Shown here piece after piece: positions 24,478 through 32,772 of a stretch of 64,000 bases of DNA. Source of the DNA: Rhizobiaceae bacterium (GTDB taxonomy: Bacteria > Pseudomonadota > Alphaproteobacteria > Rhizobiales > Rhizobiaceae); NCBI GenBank assembly GCA_028279875.1, contig JANQMU010000083.1, forward strand, positions 1 to 64,000, in the 5' to 3' direction. The translations under genes and the position numbers were made by a program. How positions within the stretch are numbered: the first letter of the stretch is position 1; every line of letters starts with the position of its first letter. The notes under the pieces are model-generated. The model was given only the letters and a program-made list of their open reading frames with translations. It made no database searches and was not told the DNA's origin.

Positions 24478-25251
24478 CTATGCGCCCAGCAGCGCCAGCG
24501 CCTCTTCATGCACTGCCGAACTTCCGGCGGCCAGGATATCGCCGCCCTGCTCGGGCCGCCCGCCCCGCCAGTCGGTAACGATCGCACCGGCTGATTCCAG
24601 GACCGTGATCAGCCCGCCAATATCATAGGATTTGAGATCGCTCTCGATCACCAGGTCGGCATGGCCGGACGCCACCAGCGCATAGGCGTAGCAGTCGCAG
24701 CCATAGCGAAACAGATTGACCTTTTCCTCGACGGACCGGTAGGCCTTTTCGCGTTCGCCCGAGAACAGATGCGGCGAGGTGGTGAACAGCGTCGCATCGG
24801 CAAGGCCGGCGCAGGTGCGGGCCCTGATCCGTCCCTGCCGGCCGGGGCCGCGATAATGGCTGCCCTCGCCGTCGGCCACATAGCGCTCGCCGGTAAAGGG
24901 TTGATCCATCAGCCCGAGACAGGCCCGGCCGTCGCGATAGAGTCCGATCAGCGTTCCCCAAACCGGCAGGCCAGAGATGAAGGCCCGCGTGCCGTCAATC
25001 GGATCGATGACCCAGACATATTCGCGTTCCAGCCCCTCGCTGCCATATTCCTCGCCCATGATGCCGTGATCGGGAAAATGCGCCTTGATGTGCTGCCTTA
25101 TCGCCGCTTCGGCGGCCTGGTCGGCCTCCGTCACCGGGTCGAAACCGCCCTCAAGCTTGTTGGCCACGGCGGTTCCGTTGCGAAACCGCGGAAGCGTCTC
25201 GGCCGCCGCGGCATCGGCCAGTACGTGCATGAAATCGAGATCAGGCTGCAT
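24478..25251 (-). CDS. hisN: Histidinol-phosphatase / inositol monophosphatase family
   Basis: 257 residues. Mg-dependent phosphomonoesterase: GFDPVTEADQAAE, GIMGEEYGSEG, WVIDPIDGTRAFISGLPVWGTLIGL (DPIDGT is the metal-binding signature), and SYDIGGLITVLESAGAIVTDWRGG near the C-terminus. RAFISGLPxWGTLI and the WRGG ending favour HisN-type histidinol-phosphatase over SuhB. This would complete histidine biosynthesis in organisms lacking HisB-N. Single gene; the sRNA at 25417 lies 165 bp upstream on the other strand. Confidence 0.85.
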   Translation of the reverse strand: MQPDLDFMHVLADAAAAETLPRFRNGTAVANKLEGGFDPVTEADQAAEAAIRQHIKAHFPDHGIMGEEYGSEGLEREYVWVIDPIDGTRAFISGLPVWGTLIGLYRDGRACLGLMDQPFTGERYVADGEGSHYRGPGRQGRIRARTCAGLADATLFTTSPHLFSGEREKAYRSVEEKVNLFRYGCDCYAYALVASGHADLVIESDLKSYDIGGLITVLESAGAIVTDWRGGRPEQGGDILAAGSSAVHEEALALLGA

Positions 25252-25382
25252 GGATTGTCCCCGGATCGGCGTTGGAATTGTTATGAGATTGGCTCATGTG
25301 ATGGCGCATCGTTCCGGCACAGGCCGATAAACATCCATTTCAATACATTGTTGCGCACGCGAAAAGATTGCATACAATTTCC

Positions 25383-25411
25383 TTGACATTTGTGCATTGC
25401 AGCAATATGTT
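25383..25411 (+). promoter_or_regulatory. Promoter of the sRNA gene
   Basis: TTGACA at 25383-25388, a 17-bp spacer and TATGTT at 25406-25411 place the transcription start near 25418, directly before the first sRNA hairpin. Confidence 0.7.
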
Positions 25412-25416
25412 GACAC

Positions 25417-25496
25417 TGCAGCTTCACGCTGCATTCGCCCTCATGGGCGTTTCCTCCCTAGATTTGACCGCTCCCGAGAGGCGCGGTCTTTTTTTT
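25417..25496 (+). ncRNA. Trans-acting sRNA of the alphaproteobacterial MmgR (alpha-r8) / suhB-like type
   Basis: About 80 nt. Hairpin 1: TGCAGC/GCTGCA with a 5-nt loop (25417-25433). Hairpin 2: CGCCC/GGGCG with loop TCAT (25436-25449). Then an unpaired TTTCCTCCCTAG (25450-25461), whose pyrimidine core complements Shine-Dalgarno sequences. Terminator: GACCGC (25466-25471) with GCGGTC (25483-25488) followed by eight T. The two-hairpin layout and UUUCCUCCCU core match my memory of the rhizobial alpha-r8 family (MmgR); the suhB/alpha-r14 family has a similar C/U-rich core and is often near an inositol-monophosphatase gene, as here. Which family is not certain, but an sRNA gene is well supported. 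Confidence 0.82.
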
Positions 25497-25516
25497 GGCC
25501 CGATGCTTTAGCCTCG

Positions 25517-26401
25517 TTACTCGGCAGCCAGCGCAATATCGGCACTGTTGTCGGTGAAGGATTCAGTCAACTGGATCATGAAGGTGGTGAGGTCCGCCTG
25601 CAGCGCCGCAAAGCCGTCCGTCTTCTCCAGTGTCCGCTCGTCGACATAGAGGCTGCGATTGATCTCGATCTGGATGGCGTGAAGGCCGCGGCCCGGCCGG
25701 CCGTAATGCTCGGTGATGAACCCGCCCGCATAGGGTTTGTTGCGCGACACCGAATAGCCGAGATCCTGCAGAATCGCGATGGTCAGTTGCGAAAGCCCTT
25801 CAGTGGCGCTTGTCCCGTAGCGGTCGCCAACCACGAAATCGGGCCGGTTCCGCGCCCCGGCCTGGGCATTTGCGGGCATGGAATGACAGTCGATCAGGAC
25901 GCCACAGCCGAACCGGCCATGGGTCTTGACCAGCAGGCCGCGCAGGCTGTCGTGATAGGGCCGGTACAGTGCGTCGATCCGCGTCAGCGCCTCCTTGATG
26001 GGCAGACGGCGGTTGTAGATCTCCATGTTTTCGGCCACCAGCCGGGGGATTGTCCCGAGCCCGCCGGCAACGCGCATCGAACTGGAATTGATAAAGGCCG
26101 GCACCGTACCATCGAACATGCGCGGGTCGAGTTCATAGGGTTCGCGATTGACATCCAGAAACGCCCGGGGAAACCGCGCCGCCAGGAGCGGTGCTCCGAG
26201 ATCACCGGCGGCGCCGAACAGTTCGTCGACATAATAGTCCTCCGACCGTCGGATCGCATGCGCGTCGAGGCGGGAGCCGGACAGGAACGCATCCGGATAG
26301 ATCCGCCCGCTATGTGGCGAATTGAACACGAACGCAACAGTCTGGTCCTCCGGCGCGCGGATTTCAAACGGCGGATGACCGAAAAAACTGTCGTCAATCA
26401 A
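25517..26401 (-). CDS. N-formylglutamate amidohydrolase family protein
   Basis: 294 residues. Family landmarks: FVFNSPHSGRIYP, RSEDYYVDELF, LAARFPRAFLDVNREPYELDP, VLIDCHSMPA and FITEHYGRPGRGLHAIQIEINRSLYVDE. The acidic and His residues in SPHSG, DVNREP, DCHS and EINR form the zinc site of this carboxypeptidase-like fold. Reaction: N-formylglutamate to glutamate and formate, or a related N-acyl amino acid. It is divergent from cpdR, an arrangement I recall in several Hyphomicrobiales, arguing for a housekeeping location. Confidence 0.92.
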   Translation of the reverse strand: MIDDSFFGHPPFEIRAPEDQTVAFVFNSPHSGRIYPDAFLSGSRLDAHAIRRSEDYYVDELFGAAGDLGAPLLAARFPRAFLDVNREPYELDPRMFDGTVPAFINSSSMRVAGGLGTIPRLVAENMEIYNRRLPIKEALTRIDALYRPYHDSLRGLLVKTHGRFGCGVLIDCHSMPANAQAGARNRPDFVVGDRYGTSATEGLSQLTIAILQDLGYSVSRNKPYAGGFITEHYGRPGRGLHAIQIEINRSLYVDERTLEKTDGFAALQADLTTFMIQLTESFTDNSADIALAAE

Positions 26402-26708
26402 TAGCTCACTCCCGATCGGGGTTGCGTCCGGCCGCTTGCACAGGCCGCAGGCAAATCACCCGGCATCATGTTGCCAGTTGCCGCTCGGGAAGTCCATATG
26501 CGGCCGCCGCGAGCCATCTTTTGGGCGCAAATTCACCCGATATTTACCTGCATCGGTTTGAATGGCCGGCATCCGCGTGCTATGCGGCATCGGCCGGGTT
26601 GGGCGCGCTGCCGGGATGCAGGCGCCACAGGGGCACCCGACGCAACGGCGTGGTGTGAAGACGGGGCGATACGCTCCCGGGTCATGATTGAGGGGCACGA
26701 AGAGCGGT
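26402..26708. other. 307-bp divergent intergenic region upstream of cpdR
   Basis: No gene recognised. It must hold promoters for both the amidohydrolase and cpdR. I looked for full CtrA-type sites (TTAA-N7-TTAA) and saw none. Confidence 0.4.
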
Positions 26709-27068
26709 ATGAAAATACTTCTTGCTGAAGACGACGATGATATGCGCCGCTTTCTCGTCAAGGCTCTGGAGAAGGCCGGCTATGCCGTCCAGTCCTACGA
26801 CAATGGCGCCAGCGCCTATGAACGGCTGCGCGAGGAGCCCTTCGCGCTGTTGCTGACCGACATCGTCATGCCCGAAATGGACGGCATCGAATTGGCCCGC
26901 CGCGCCACCGAGCTCGACCCCGATCTGAAGGTGATGTTCATCACCGGCTTTGCCGCCGTCGCCCTCAATCCAGAATCCGACGCCCCGAAGGACGCCACAG
27001 TCCTGTCCAAGCCCTTCCACCTGCGCGATCTCGTCAACGAAGTCGAGAAGATCCTGCAGGCGGCATAA
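26709..27068 (+). CDS. cpdR: Cell-cycle response regulator CpdR
   Basis: 119-residue stand-alone receiver. Acidic pair Asp8/Asp9 in LLAEDDDDMR, phosphoacceptor Asp51 in LLLTDIVMPEMDGIELAR, Thr/Phe switch region VMFITGFAAVAL and Lys101 in LSKPFHLRDLV. The sequence is near the CpdR consensus, including the extended VALNPESDAPKDATVLSKPF. CpdR in its unphosphorylated form directs ClpXP to degrade CtrA and other substrates and is controlled by the CckA-ChpT phosphorelay. RBS GAAGAG precedes the ATG at 26709. Confidence 0.92.
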   Translation: MKILLAEDDDDMRRFLVKALEKAGYAVQSYDNGASAYERLREEPFALLLTDIVMPEMDGIELARRATELDPDLKVMFITGFAAVALNPESDAPKDATVLSKPFHLRDLVNEVEKILQAA

Positions 27069-27135
27069 GCTCAAGAATGTGCGTCATCAGGCTTGACCTG
27101 CCGCACCATTTCATGGTGTATGCGGCCGGTCGGAT

Positions 27136-27210
27136 GGGCGATTAGCTCAGCGGGAGAGCACTTCGTTGACATCGAAGGGGTCACTGGTTCAATCCCAGTA
27201 TCGCCCACCA
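27136..27210 (+). tRNA. tRNA-Val (GAC)
   Basis: 75 nt including an encoded CCA. Acceptor stem GGGCGAT/ATCGCCC, D-arm GCTCAGCGGGAGAGC, anticodon stem CTTCG/CGAAG with loop TTGACAT (anticodon GAC at 27168-27170), T-arm with GGTTCAATCCC. The AT-rich accessory stretch starts right after it. Confidence 0.96.
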
Positions 27211-27317
27211 TCCATTTCAATAACTTAGCTGGAATGTACGAAGCGTGCACTCGGTTCACATGAACCGTTGCACACGAATCTCTTGCATTCACGCGTATGC
27301 TGTACAACCATGGCGGC

Positions 27318-27777
27318 ATGAAACACATTGTTGCACTTATCGCCCTTCTCACCCTTTCCTCGCCCGCACTTTCATTGCAGTACGCCGCGACACTGACGGG
27401 CATCGCGGTTGCCAAAGATGGCGATGGAATTCTATTCGGCGATGTAGAAATCCGGCTTCAAGGCATATCTGCACCAGAGTTCAACAGACGAAAGAAAGAG
27501 CCGGGCGGCAAGGAATCGCTGGAAAACCTGCGCGGCCTTGTGGACGGAAAGTGGATCCGTTGCGAACTGGATGGAACGACCGCGCGTCAGCGACCTGTTG
27601 CAGTCTGTTGGGTTGGGAGAGATCGAGATAGGAAGGCAACAGGTTCTGGGTGGCCACGCACGCGACTGCCGACGTTACTCAGACGGACGGTATGCTGATG
27701 CCGAATCGGAAGCACGCGCGGCCGGATTGGATCTGAGCGCGATCTATGAATTGCCGGAATATTGCGCCTCTAAGTAA
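27318..27777 (+). pseudogene. Secreted SNase-like nuclease, frameshifted
   Basis: The first part (Met at 27318, or 27297) has a signal peptide HIVALIALLTLSSPALS, then an SNase-like start VAKDGDGILFGDVEIRLQGISAPEFN and LDGTTARQRPVAVCWVG. In this frame the sequence then degenerates (RDRDRKATGSG). A shift near 27610-27625 into the frame ending at 27777 restores the family sequence: EIEIGRQQVLGGHARDC then RYSDGRYADAESEARAAGLDL. The combined protein of about 150 residues has the normal length for this group. One indel therefore breaks the gene, unless it is a sequencing error. Confidence 0.7.
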
Positions 27778-27788
27778 GGTGACCTGAA

Positions 27789-28862
27789 TTGGCAGACCGA
27801 TACGAAAATAGCGGCAGAAAAACGCGATTACTCAAGTGGGAAGTCCGCGCTGCCGAGGCAGAATGGGATATTCCTGAGGGCCGCATTGGCAATGTGGTGC
27901 TACAACTTCGGAAACGCGGCAATGATGTTTCTTCACGAGCCAATATAATATTTTTTGCTTTGATGCTGTTGATTTTTACAGGATTAGTCGGCTTTGCATC
28001 TTATATATATTTTTTAAATGTAAACGAAATTGGTCGGCAGATTAAGCAAGCAGAATTTGATAATTTTAAGAATGATTTGAGCTATGTAGAAAAAGAAATT
28101 TTTGATAATATTACACAATTCATTAAATCTACTGATGAATTTTTCAAAAATCCTGAAATAAAAATCGACAACCAAACGGAGGAATTTGCACTAATTGAAA
28201 TACATAACTTTTCAAAGAGATTTAAAAGACTACTTAAGTCAAACATTATAACAAATTACGAATCTTTGAAAGAAACTGTTTTTTCTGTCGCATCAAGTTT
28301 AGAATATATGGAAAATGCTGCCGAATTTAAGGCGCTTATTGATGAACCACGCGATATTGTTAAATTGCAGAATAATTTGTCACGAAGAGATGTCGTATTA
28401 AGGAATCTTGAGCAAGCTCGCGTCGAACGAGATAGCTACGATTCAGGGGCATTTGATCTACAGAATAGGATTGATGCATTTCATTCATTCGTGTCTGACT
28501 GTAAGAGCAGCAATAAAATAGAAACAGAAAAGTGTGCGGATAATTTTCATAAGTTATTGCCTGGTGGCGAGAAACCATGGTGGACAATCATCGCTGAACA
28601 GGCGCCGGCCGGAATTCTCCTGCTGTTCCTCTTAGCAACTCTATCTACACTCTACAGGTACAACATCCGCTTGGCAGCCTTCTATCATTCACGTGCGGAT
28701 GCTCTAGAACTGATCAGCTTGGAAGACGATCAAGAGCATCTGCCCATTTATGCTACTGCACTCGCGGCAGATACCGTGCCGTTTGGCAAGGCGGGTACTC
28801 CCACAGAACAGGCAATCGAAATGATGAAGGCAATCTTCGGGCGCCAGAAGAAGTCCCCTTGA
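27789..28862 (+). CDS. Unrecognised two-TM coiled-coil membrane protein
   Basis: 357 residues; not recognised. A basic N-terminus (about 1-50) is followed by a membrane segment IIFFALMLLIFTGLVGFASYIYFL (about 54-77), a ~190-residue hydrophilic helical region rich in Lys, Asp, Phe and Asn with coiled-coil character, a second membrane segment ILLLFLLATLSTLYRY (about 271-290) and a 65-residue cytosolic tail. The start is TTG at 27789 behind AAGGTGA. Base composition is far more AT-rich than the flanks, especially 27950-28560, pointing to recent transfer. Two cytosolic ends with a long loop suggest a sensor or scaffold; no function is assigned. Confidence 0.7.
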   Translation: MADRYENSGRKTRLLKWEVRAAEAEWDIPEGRIGNVVLQLRKRGNDVSSRANIIFFALMLLIFTGLVGFASYIYFLNVNEIGRQIKQAEFDNFKNDLSYVEKEIFDNITQFIKSTDEFFKNPEIKIDNQTEEFALIEIHNFSKRFKRLLKSNIITNYESLKETVFSVASSLEYMENAAEFKALIDEPRDIVKLQNNLSRRDVVLRNLEQARVERDSYDSGAFDLQNRIDAFHSFVSDCKSSNKIETEKCADNFHKLLPGGEKPWWTIIAEQAPAGILLLFLLATLSTLYRYNIRLAAFYHSRADALELISLEDDQEHLPIYATALAADTVPFGKAGTPTEQAIEMMKAIFGRQKKSP

Positions 28863-28871
28863 CCAATAACA

Positions 28872-29082
28872 CTACCGGTGCGGCTTCGCCCAAAACTGCT
28901 CGCGGTCGCCAGTCAGATCTTCAACCAGGTCGTCGATTGCTTTTTTTGACCGCGATGGCCTTGTTGTACCTGTCATGAAATGGCGGTGAGCCTGCCATGA
29001 CTGCAATGGCTCCATCACTGCCCTTTTCCAACTTTTCCAGTACCTCGGGAATCCTGAACGAAGATCGCCTTCCGCGGGACAT
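28872..29082 (-). pseudogene. Small ~70-residue protein broken (or shifted) at an A7 run
   Basis: From ATG at 29082 the product reads MSRGRRSSFRIPEVLEKLEK, GSDGAIAVMAGSPPFHDRYN and KAIAVKK up to seven A at about 28938-28944. In the read frame it becomes SNRRPG and stops. Removing one A continues as AIDDLVEDLTGDREQFWAKP and stops at 28872, a coherent ending. Either the run is miscounted, the gene is dead, or slippage produces two forms. Family not recognised. Confidence 0.45.
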
Positions 29083-29478
29083 GTCGTCCTGCCTTTCTGC
29101 CGACCTACTGATTGATTCTGACCGCTGAAGCAGATTTAGGGTAAGGAGCCGTGGCTGTGAAGCGAGCCAAAGATGTAAGGGCAGATTTCCGCAACCAAAG
29201 CGAGGATCTGGTGTATTATCCGGTGTGAAAAGACGTTGGGAATGTGAAGAACAAGAGGCCGGAGTTGATAGAATCGATAGAGCAATAATATACGGTCGAA
29301 AATTCCGTCTAAACAGTATGTTGTGGCGCGGGAAAAATTTCTTTCTCATATCTCTGACGAAGTAGGTTGCGAACTCAGAGTTCGCACTATAATTGTCGTT
29401 GACAAAACGAAATATGAATTAATGTCGTTTCATTTGGTATCTGTACTCAAAAGGCTCACTGCAGAATCGTGAATAAAT
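29083..29478. other. 396-bp AT-rich stretch without a recognised gene
   Basis: The minus-strand frame that extends the small protein upstream to 29349 has no recognisable domain and a Ser/Leu/Arg-rich, unlikely composition. Nothing else is seen apart from probable promoter sequence for the gene at 29479. Confidence 0.35.
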
Positions 29479-30402
29479 ATGCTTGGAACCACTTTTGCAT
29501 CTACACTCCCATTTCTGAAATACCTGCGGCCCGCAAACTCGCCGTTTCTAATTATCGTGTTTGTCGGAATTATAGCTATAACAAATTCCGGACAACTAAA
29601 TATAAATGAAGTTAGCTCATATTTCTTTTATATTCCAATCTACATTGTTTTGATTTCCACCACATTAATGTCCTTTGCTTACAAACCAGCTGATGCAGAT
29701 ATTTTGCTGAAACAAGACAGCGAAGAATACAACGAAAAGATTGCAGAAACAGACAATCTCTTTAAATTTTCCAGGTCTGTTGGTTTATCGGCATCTATTG
29801 TATCTCTATATTTGTTGTTTTATATTAAACCTTCAGGATTTATCTTTATTTTAACTTATATTTTCATCGCAATTAATCTGATCGTCTTTTCTGTATATCT
29901 TTTTTTTAGGACCATCCAGGAAGAATCCCCGAGTAAATCGGGAGTATTTCAAATCGCCTTTTTGACTGCTGGATTTTTGGTAGGTGGCGTTTCATTGGCT
30001 AACAAAACCAACATCTGGGACGGTCATCTCTGGACCTCTTGTAGTGCCGTTGTTGTTCTGGATAGGGATGAATCTAAGAAAAAATTTAATGAAGCGAAGA
30101 TACTTGCAGATCAGGGTAGTGGAGTTGATTATGGCGTTGATGAATATGAAACCTTGGATGAATATTTAGCAGGATTGAGTTTTTTTTCTGATAAATATGA
30201 AGATAAGGACAACTGCACCGATGTAGTTAGCGAAGATTATGAACGAGATTACTTAATATTCAATGTAGATAAGACAATCCACTATTTGGATTGGCAGTTT
30301 ATATCATACATAATATTATTTATTTGTTGGACATCATATATGTTATTCTGGATTATTAGACTAAAAGATATTTTGAAGATTAGCGTTACTATCTCAGATT
30401 GA
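29479..30402 (+). CDS. Unrecognised multi-pass membrane protein
   Basis: 307 residues; not recognised. About six hydrophobic segments (roughly 23-45, 48-66, 98-116, 121-143, 157-174 and 275-297) surround a hydrophilic, acidic loop of about 90 residues (180-270) with DRDESKKKFNEAKILADQG and YEDKDNCTDVVSEDYERDYL. Strongly AT-rich coding sequence, like the gene at 27789 and unlike the flanks. The weak start context leaves the first Met uncertain. Its location in the island next to another orphan membrane protein suggests transferred accessory function; no role can be assigned. Confidence 0.65.
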   Translation: MLGTTFASTLPFLKYLRPANSPFLIIVFVGIIAITNSGQLNINEVSSYFFYIPIYIVLISTTLMSFAYKPADADILLKQDSEEYNEKIAETDNLFKFSRSVGLSASIVSLYLLFYIKPSGFIFILTYIFIAINLIVFSVYLFFRTIQEESPSKSGVFQIAFLTAGFLVGGVSLANKTNIWDGHLWTSCSAVVVLDRDESKKKFNEAKILADQGSGVDYGVDEYETLDEYLAGLSFFSDKYEDKDNCTDVVSEDYERDYLIFNVDKTIHYLDWQFISYIILFICWTSYMLFWIIRLKDILKISVTISD

Positions 30403-30482
30403 GATTACTACAGACAAATAGCTGGTTTTTGTGCTAATCCGCCGTTAGAAGCTGATTGTCTTGGCGTGTGGGATTGCCCATT

Positions 30483-30719
30483 TCACCGCTCCTCAACAGC
30501 ATTCAAGATCCGCTTCAACGTCTCATTCTGTTGCTGCTGAGTGACCTCGATTCCGCGAAGCCGTTCACGAATATCCCCGGCCCGTTCCTCAACACGGCCA
30601 ACACGGCTTTCAAGCTCCGTGACATCTTCGGCATTGGCAGCCACGTTGCTGTGAAGAACGCCATAGCCGAAGATTACTGACATACCTGCAATAATGGCAC
30701 CGCTGGCAGCAAGAAGCAT
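30483..30719 (-). CDS. Small single-TM coiled-coil protein
   Basis: 78 residues from Met at 30719 (a longer start at 30782 adds a Cys-rich, unlikely extension). One membrane segment LLAASGAIIAGMSVIFGYGVL (about 2-22) is followed by a heptad-rich helix: DVTELESRVGRVEERAGDIRERLRGIEV then QQQQNETLKRILNAVEER. Similar small TM-plus-coiled-coil proteins occur in prophages and next to phage lysis genes, but no other phage gene is seen here. Confidence 0.5.
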   Translation of the reverse strand: MLLAASGAIIAGMSVIFGYGVLHSNVAANAEDVTELESRVGRVEERAGDIRERLRGIEVTQQQQNETLKRILNAVEER

Positions 30720-31131
30720 TTCCCGCTCACATCGGCCTCCCAAACTGTGCCCGGCTACCGACACCACGGGACACCAGTACACAGATGTTAACGTATAATT
30801 AACTAATCCTAATTTTTTTTTAGCGTCTTGCGAAAGCTGGAATCGTAAATGGCAATTGCGCTGGCTATCAGGGCGATAGCCTCCATCATGTATTCCGCCA
30901 TGAGCGCAAAAATAACCATAAACTTTTAAATAGTGTCGATAGTCAGAGTTTTCAATTTTGTTTCGGGTTGGTTAAAGTACAAATGTAGGAACCGCCTCTG
31001 GTTGGGATGATAGGTAACGTCACGCAACCTTTCCGGCCTGCAGATCGACACTGAATGCCTCAATGCACTGACCAAATGTCCCATCCGACAATCTGCATTT
31101 CCAACCCCATCTGATCGCGCATTTGAAAAAC
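30720..31131. other. 412-bp stretch without a recognised gene
   Basis: Mixed-composition sequence with a nine-T run near 30815-30825 and no open frame that resembles a protein family. Confidence 0.35.
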
Positions 31132-31948
31132 ATGACAATACAGCCAAACCAAGCTTTGTCGGGCACTCTTGTCGTCATGGTCCCCTGCCAAGACGGATTG
31201 GTTGTTGCTGCAGACAGTCGCACCACAGTAGCCGGCATTTATCTCGACGTTCGCGACAAGATCATTGTACCGGGTAGTCCTCCTCACACCGTTGCCACGG
31301 TTACCGGTACTGGTGAAATCATTGCGAGCACCACCAAAAGGCCAGACGATTTGGAAGCGTACCTTGCCAATGCACCGCGACTGATGGATCTCCATTCAGT
31401 TGTACGCCGTCAACTCGAACTCTCCGCCACACAAGGTGGGAAATTGACATAAAGTCGATTGGCGACTCTTGCATTGCCGAGATTGACCAATACACCGTCA
31501 GAAACCCAGACGGATTATCCCAATTTGCAGGGCAGGATTTTTGTTCGATCGCTGTTGCTGCCTATGATCCAACTAGACGAACCAGCACAATCCACCAGTT
31601 GGTATTTTTTTTTCACCGGACCGACAGCCTCAAACTAAGATCCGCGGCGCGGCAGATCACAATCTGGATAGTTGCCGGGACTACAGCGGTTTCGGGGAGT
31701 TCGACTATATGGCACACAATGTTTTAAACCGGCCAGGCCAGAAGTTTCTTACCTCTTCGACTGTGGATTTCCTTCGCCATAAAAATTTGCAAGTTCAAAA
31801 TGTTGTGGTTGAACAGGCCTCTGGCCTTGCCCGTAATCTAATTGAAGCGACCGCATTGACCGCCGCGTTTCTCCCTGCACCAAGTGGCATCGGCGGTCCG
31901 ATTGATGTCTATCTACTGGGCACTGACCCCAAGGCCACCAAGCTGTAA
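31132..31948 (+). pseudogene. Ntn-hydrolase (proteasome beta-like) gene with two frameshifts
   Basis: Three pieces in three frames make one protein. Piece 1 (31132-31452): SGTLVVMVPCQDGLVVAADSRTT, the start of a proteasome/Anbu-like Ntn-hydrolase. Piece 2 (31449 to about 31640): IKSIGDSCIAEIDQYTVRNP then FAGQDFCSIAVAAYDPTRRTS. Piece 3 (31709-31948): NVVVEQASGLARNLIEATAL then PAPSGIGGPIDVYLLG, a typical C-terminal end. No single frame covers the domain, so the gene is inactive unless the read is wrong. The exact family is uncertain. Confidence 0.6.
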
Positions 31949-31984
31949 CTTTATCTAGAAAAACGATCCCGCGGCCGTTCCCAT

Positions 31985-32395
31985 GATTGCCGGTGCGCGC
32001 TGCCTCTCCCACGCAGGGTGCCTCGGGCGGGCTTGCCTCGCCAAACCATGACGCACCCTGCCGAGACATGCCTTGCCTGCCCGACCACGCCATACCGTGC
32101 CGCGACATAACCCGCTCCGCCTCGCCTGCCAGACCAAGCCGGGCCTTGCCGTGACGCGCCGTGCCCCACCAAGCCATGCCTGCCTGGCCCGGCCACACCT
32201 TGGCTCGACATACCAAACCTAGCCACGCCTGCCGGGACTCGCCAAACCACACCTTGCGATGCCTAGATTTGCTTGCCTTGTCCCGACCCGCCGAGCCCTG
32301 CCACACCAAATCGCGCCTCGCCATGCCTGCCTGCCGTGACGCGCCTCAACCGGCCAAGCCTTGCCTGCCTTGACATGCCAGACCGAGACCTCGCT
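31985..32395. repeat. Degenerate ~10-bp tandem repeat array
   Basis: On the minus strand GGC (or GGT) recurs every 10 bp, sometimes 9, for about 400 bp; successive units include TCGCGGCACG, GTATGGCGTG, GTCGGGCAGG, CAAGGCATGT and CTCGGCAGGG. Units vary in all other positions. Open frames through it translate to Gly/Arg/Ala/Trp-rich nonsense, so it is not a gene. The period equals one helical turn. Confidence 0.8.
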
Positions 32396-32452
32396 CCACG
32401 CGGCCGGCCTGCCGCTACTGTCTCCGTTTCACCCGATCTCCGCACCGGGCGC

Positions 32453-32731
32453 CGGGTGCCGGAACAGCTCAAGGCCCTCGGCCTGGACGTGGTCCGGGCG
32501 CGTGGGGAGACGGCTTTGTTCAGCGGTTCCGAACCGGATGACCCTGCACGTGACGTCTACCGCATGACGTTCGATATCGTGCTGCCGGATCTTGTCGGCA
32601 AAGGCTTCCTGTCTCAGGCCGACGGTGAGGAAGCCTGCGCGCTGTTCGACAATCCCGACATCTGGCTGATGGGCTTTTGCTTCTTTGCCACGCTCACCCA
32701 CAAACCAGTTACTCCGACCGAGCCCTCATAA
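32453..32731 (+). pseudogene. 3' remnant of a class I SAM-dependent methyltransferase gene
   Basis: The C-terminal ~92 residues, RVPEQLKALGLDVVRARGET, then LFSGSEPDDPARDVYRMTFD, LVGKGFLSQADGEEACALFD and PDIWLMGFCFFATLTHKP, resemble the end of methyltransferases whose last strand reads FxFTATxGRKP. The SAM-binding half is missing: upstream the frame runs into the decamer array. A 5' deletion or array insertion removed the start. Confidence 0.55.
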
Positions 32732-32772
32732 CCTGCCATTACTGGATGTCCAACGCCTGCTTTTGCAGTACC

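Noticed and set aside
31749..32324. A 191-codon minus-strand frame across the decamer array
   Set aside because: Gly/Arg/Trp/Ala-rich repeat translation arises from the 10-bp period itself and exists in more than one frame; no RBS or domain.
31985..32395. CRISPR array
   Set aside because: The repeats are contiguous, degenerate and 10 bp long with no spacers, and no cas gene is present anywhere in the window.
27136..32395. Intact prophage or integrative element after tRNA-Val
   Set aside because: No integrase, structural phage gene, relaxase or repeated tRNA 3' end was found; only composition, gene decay and location support an island.
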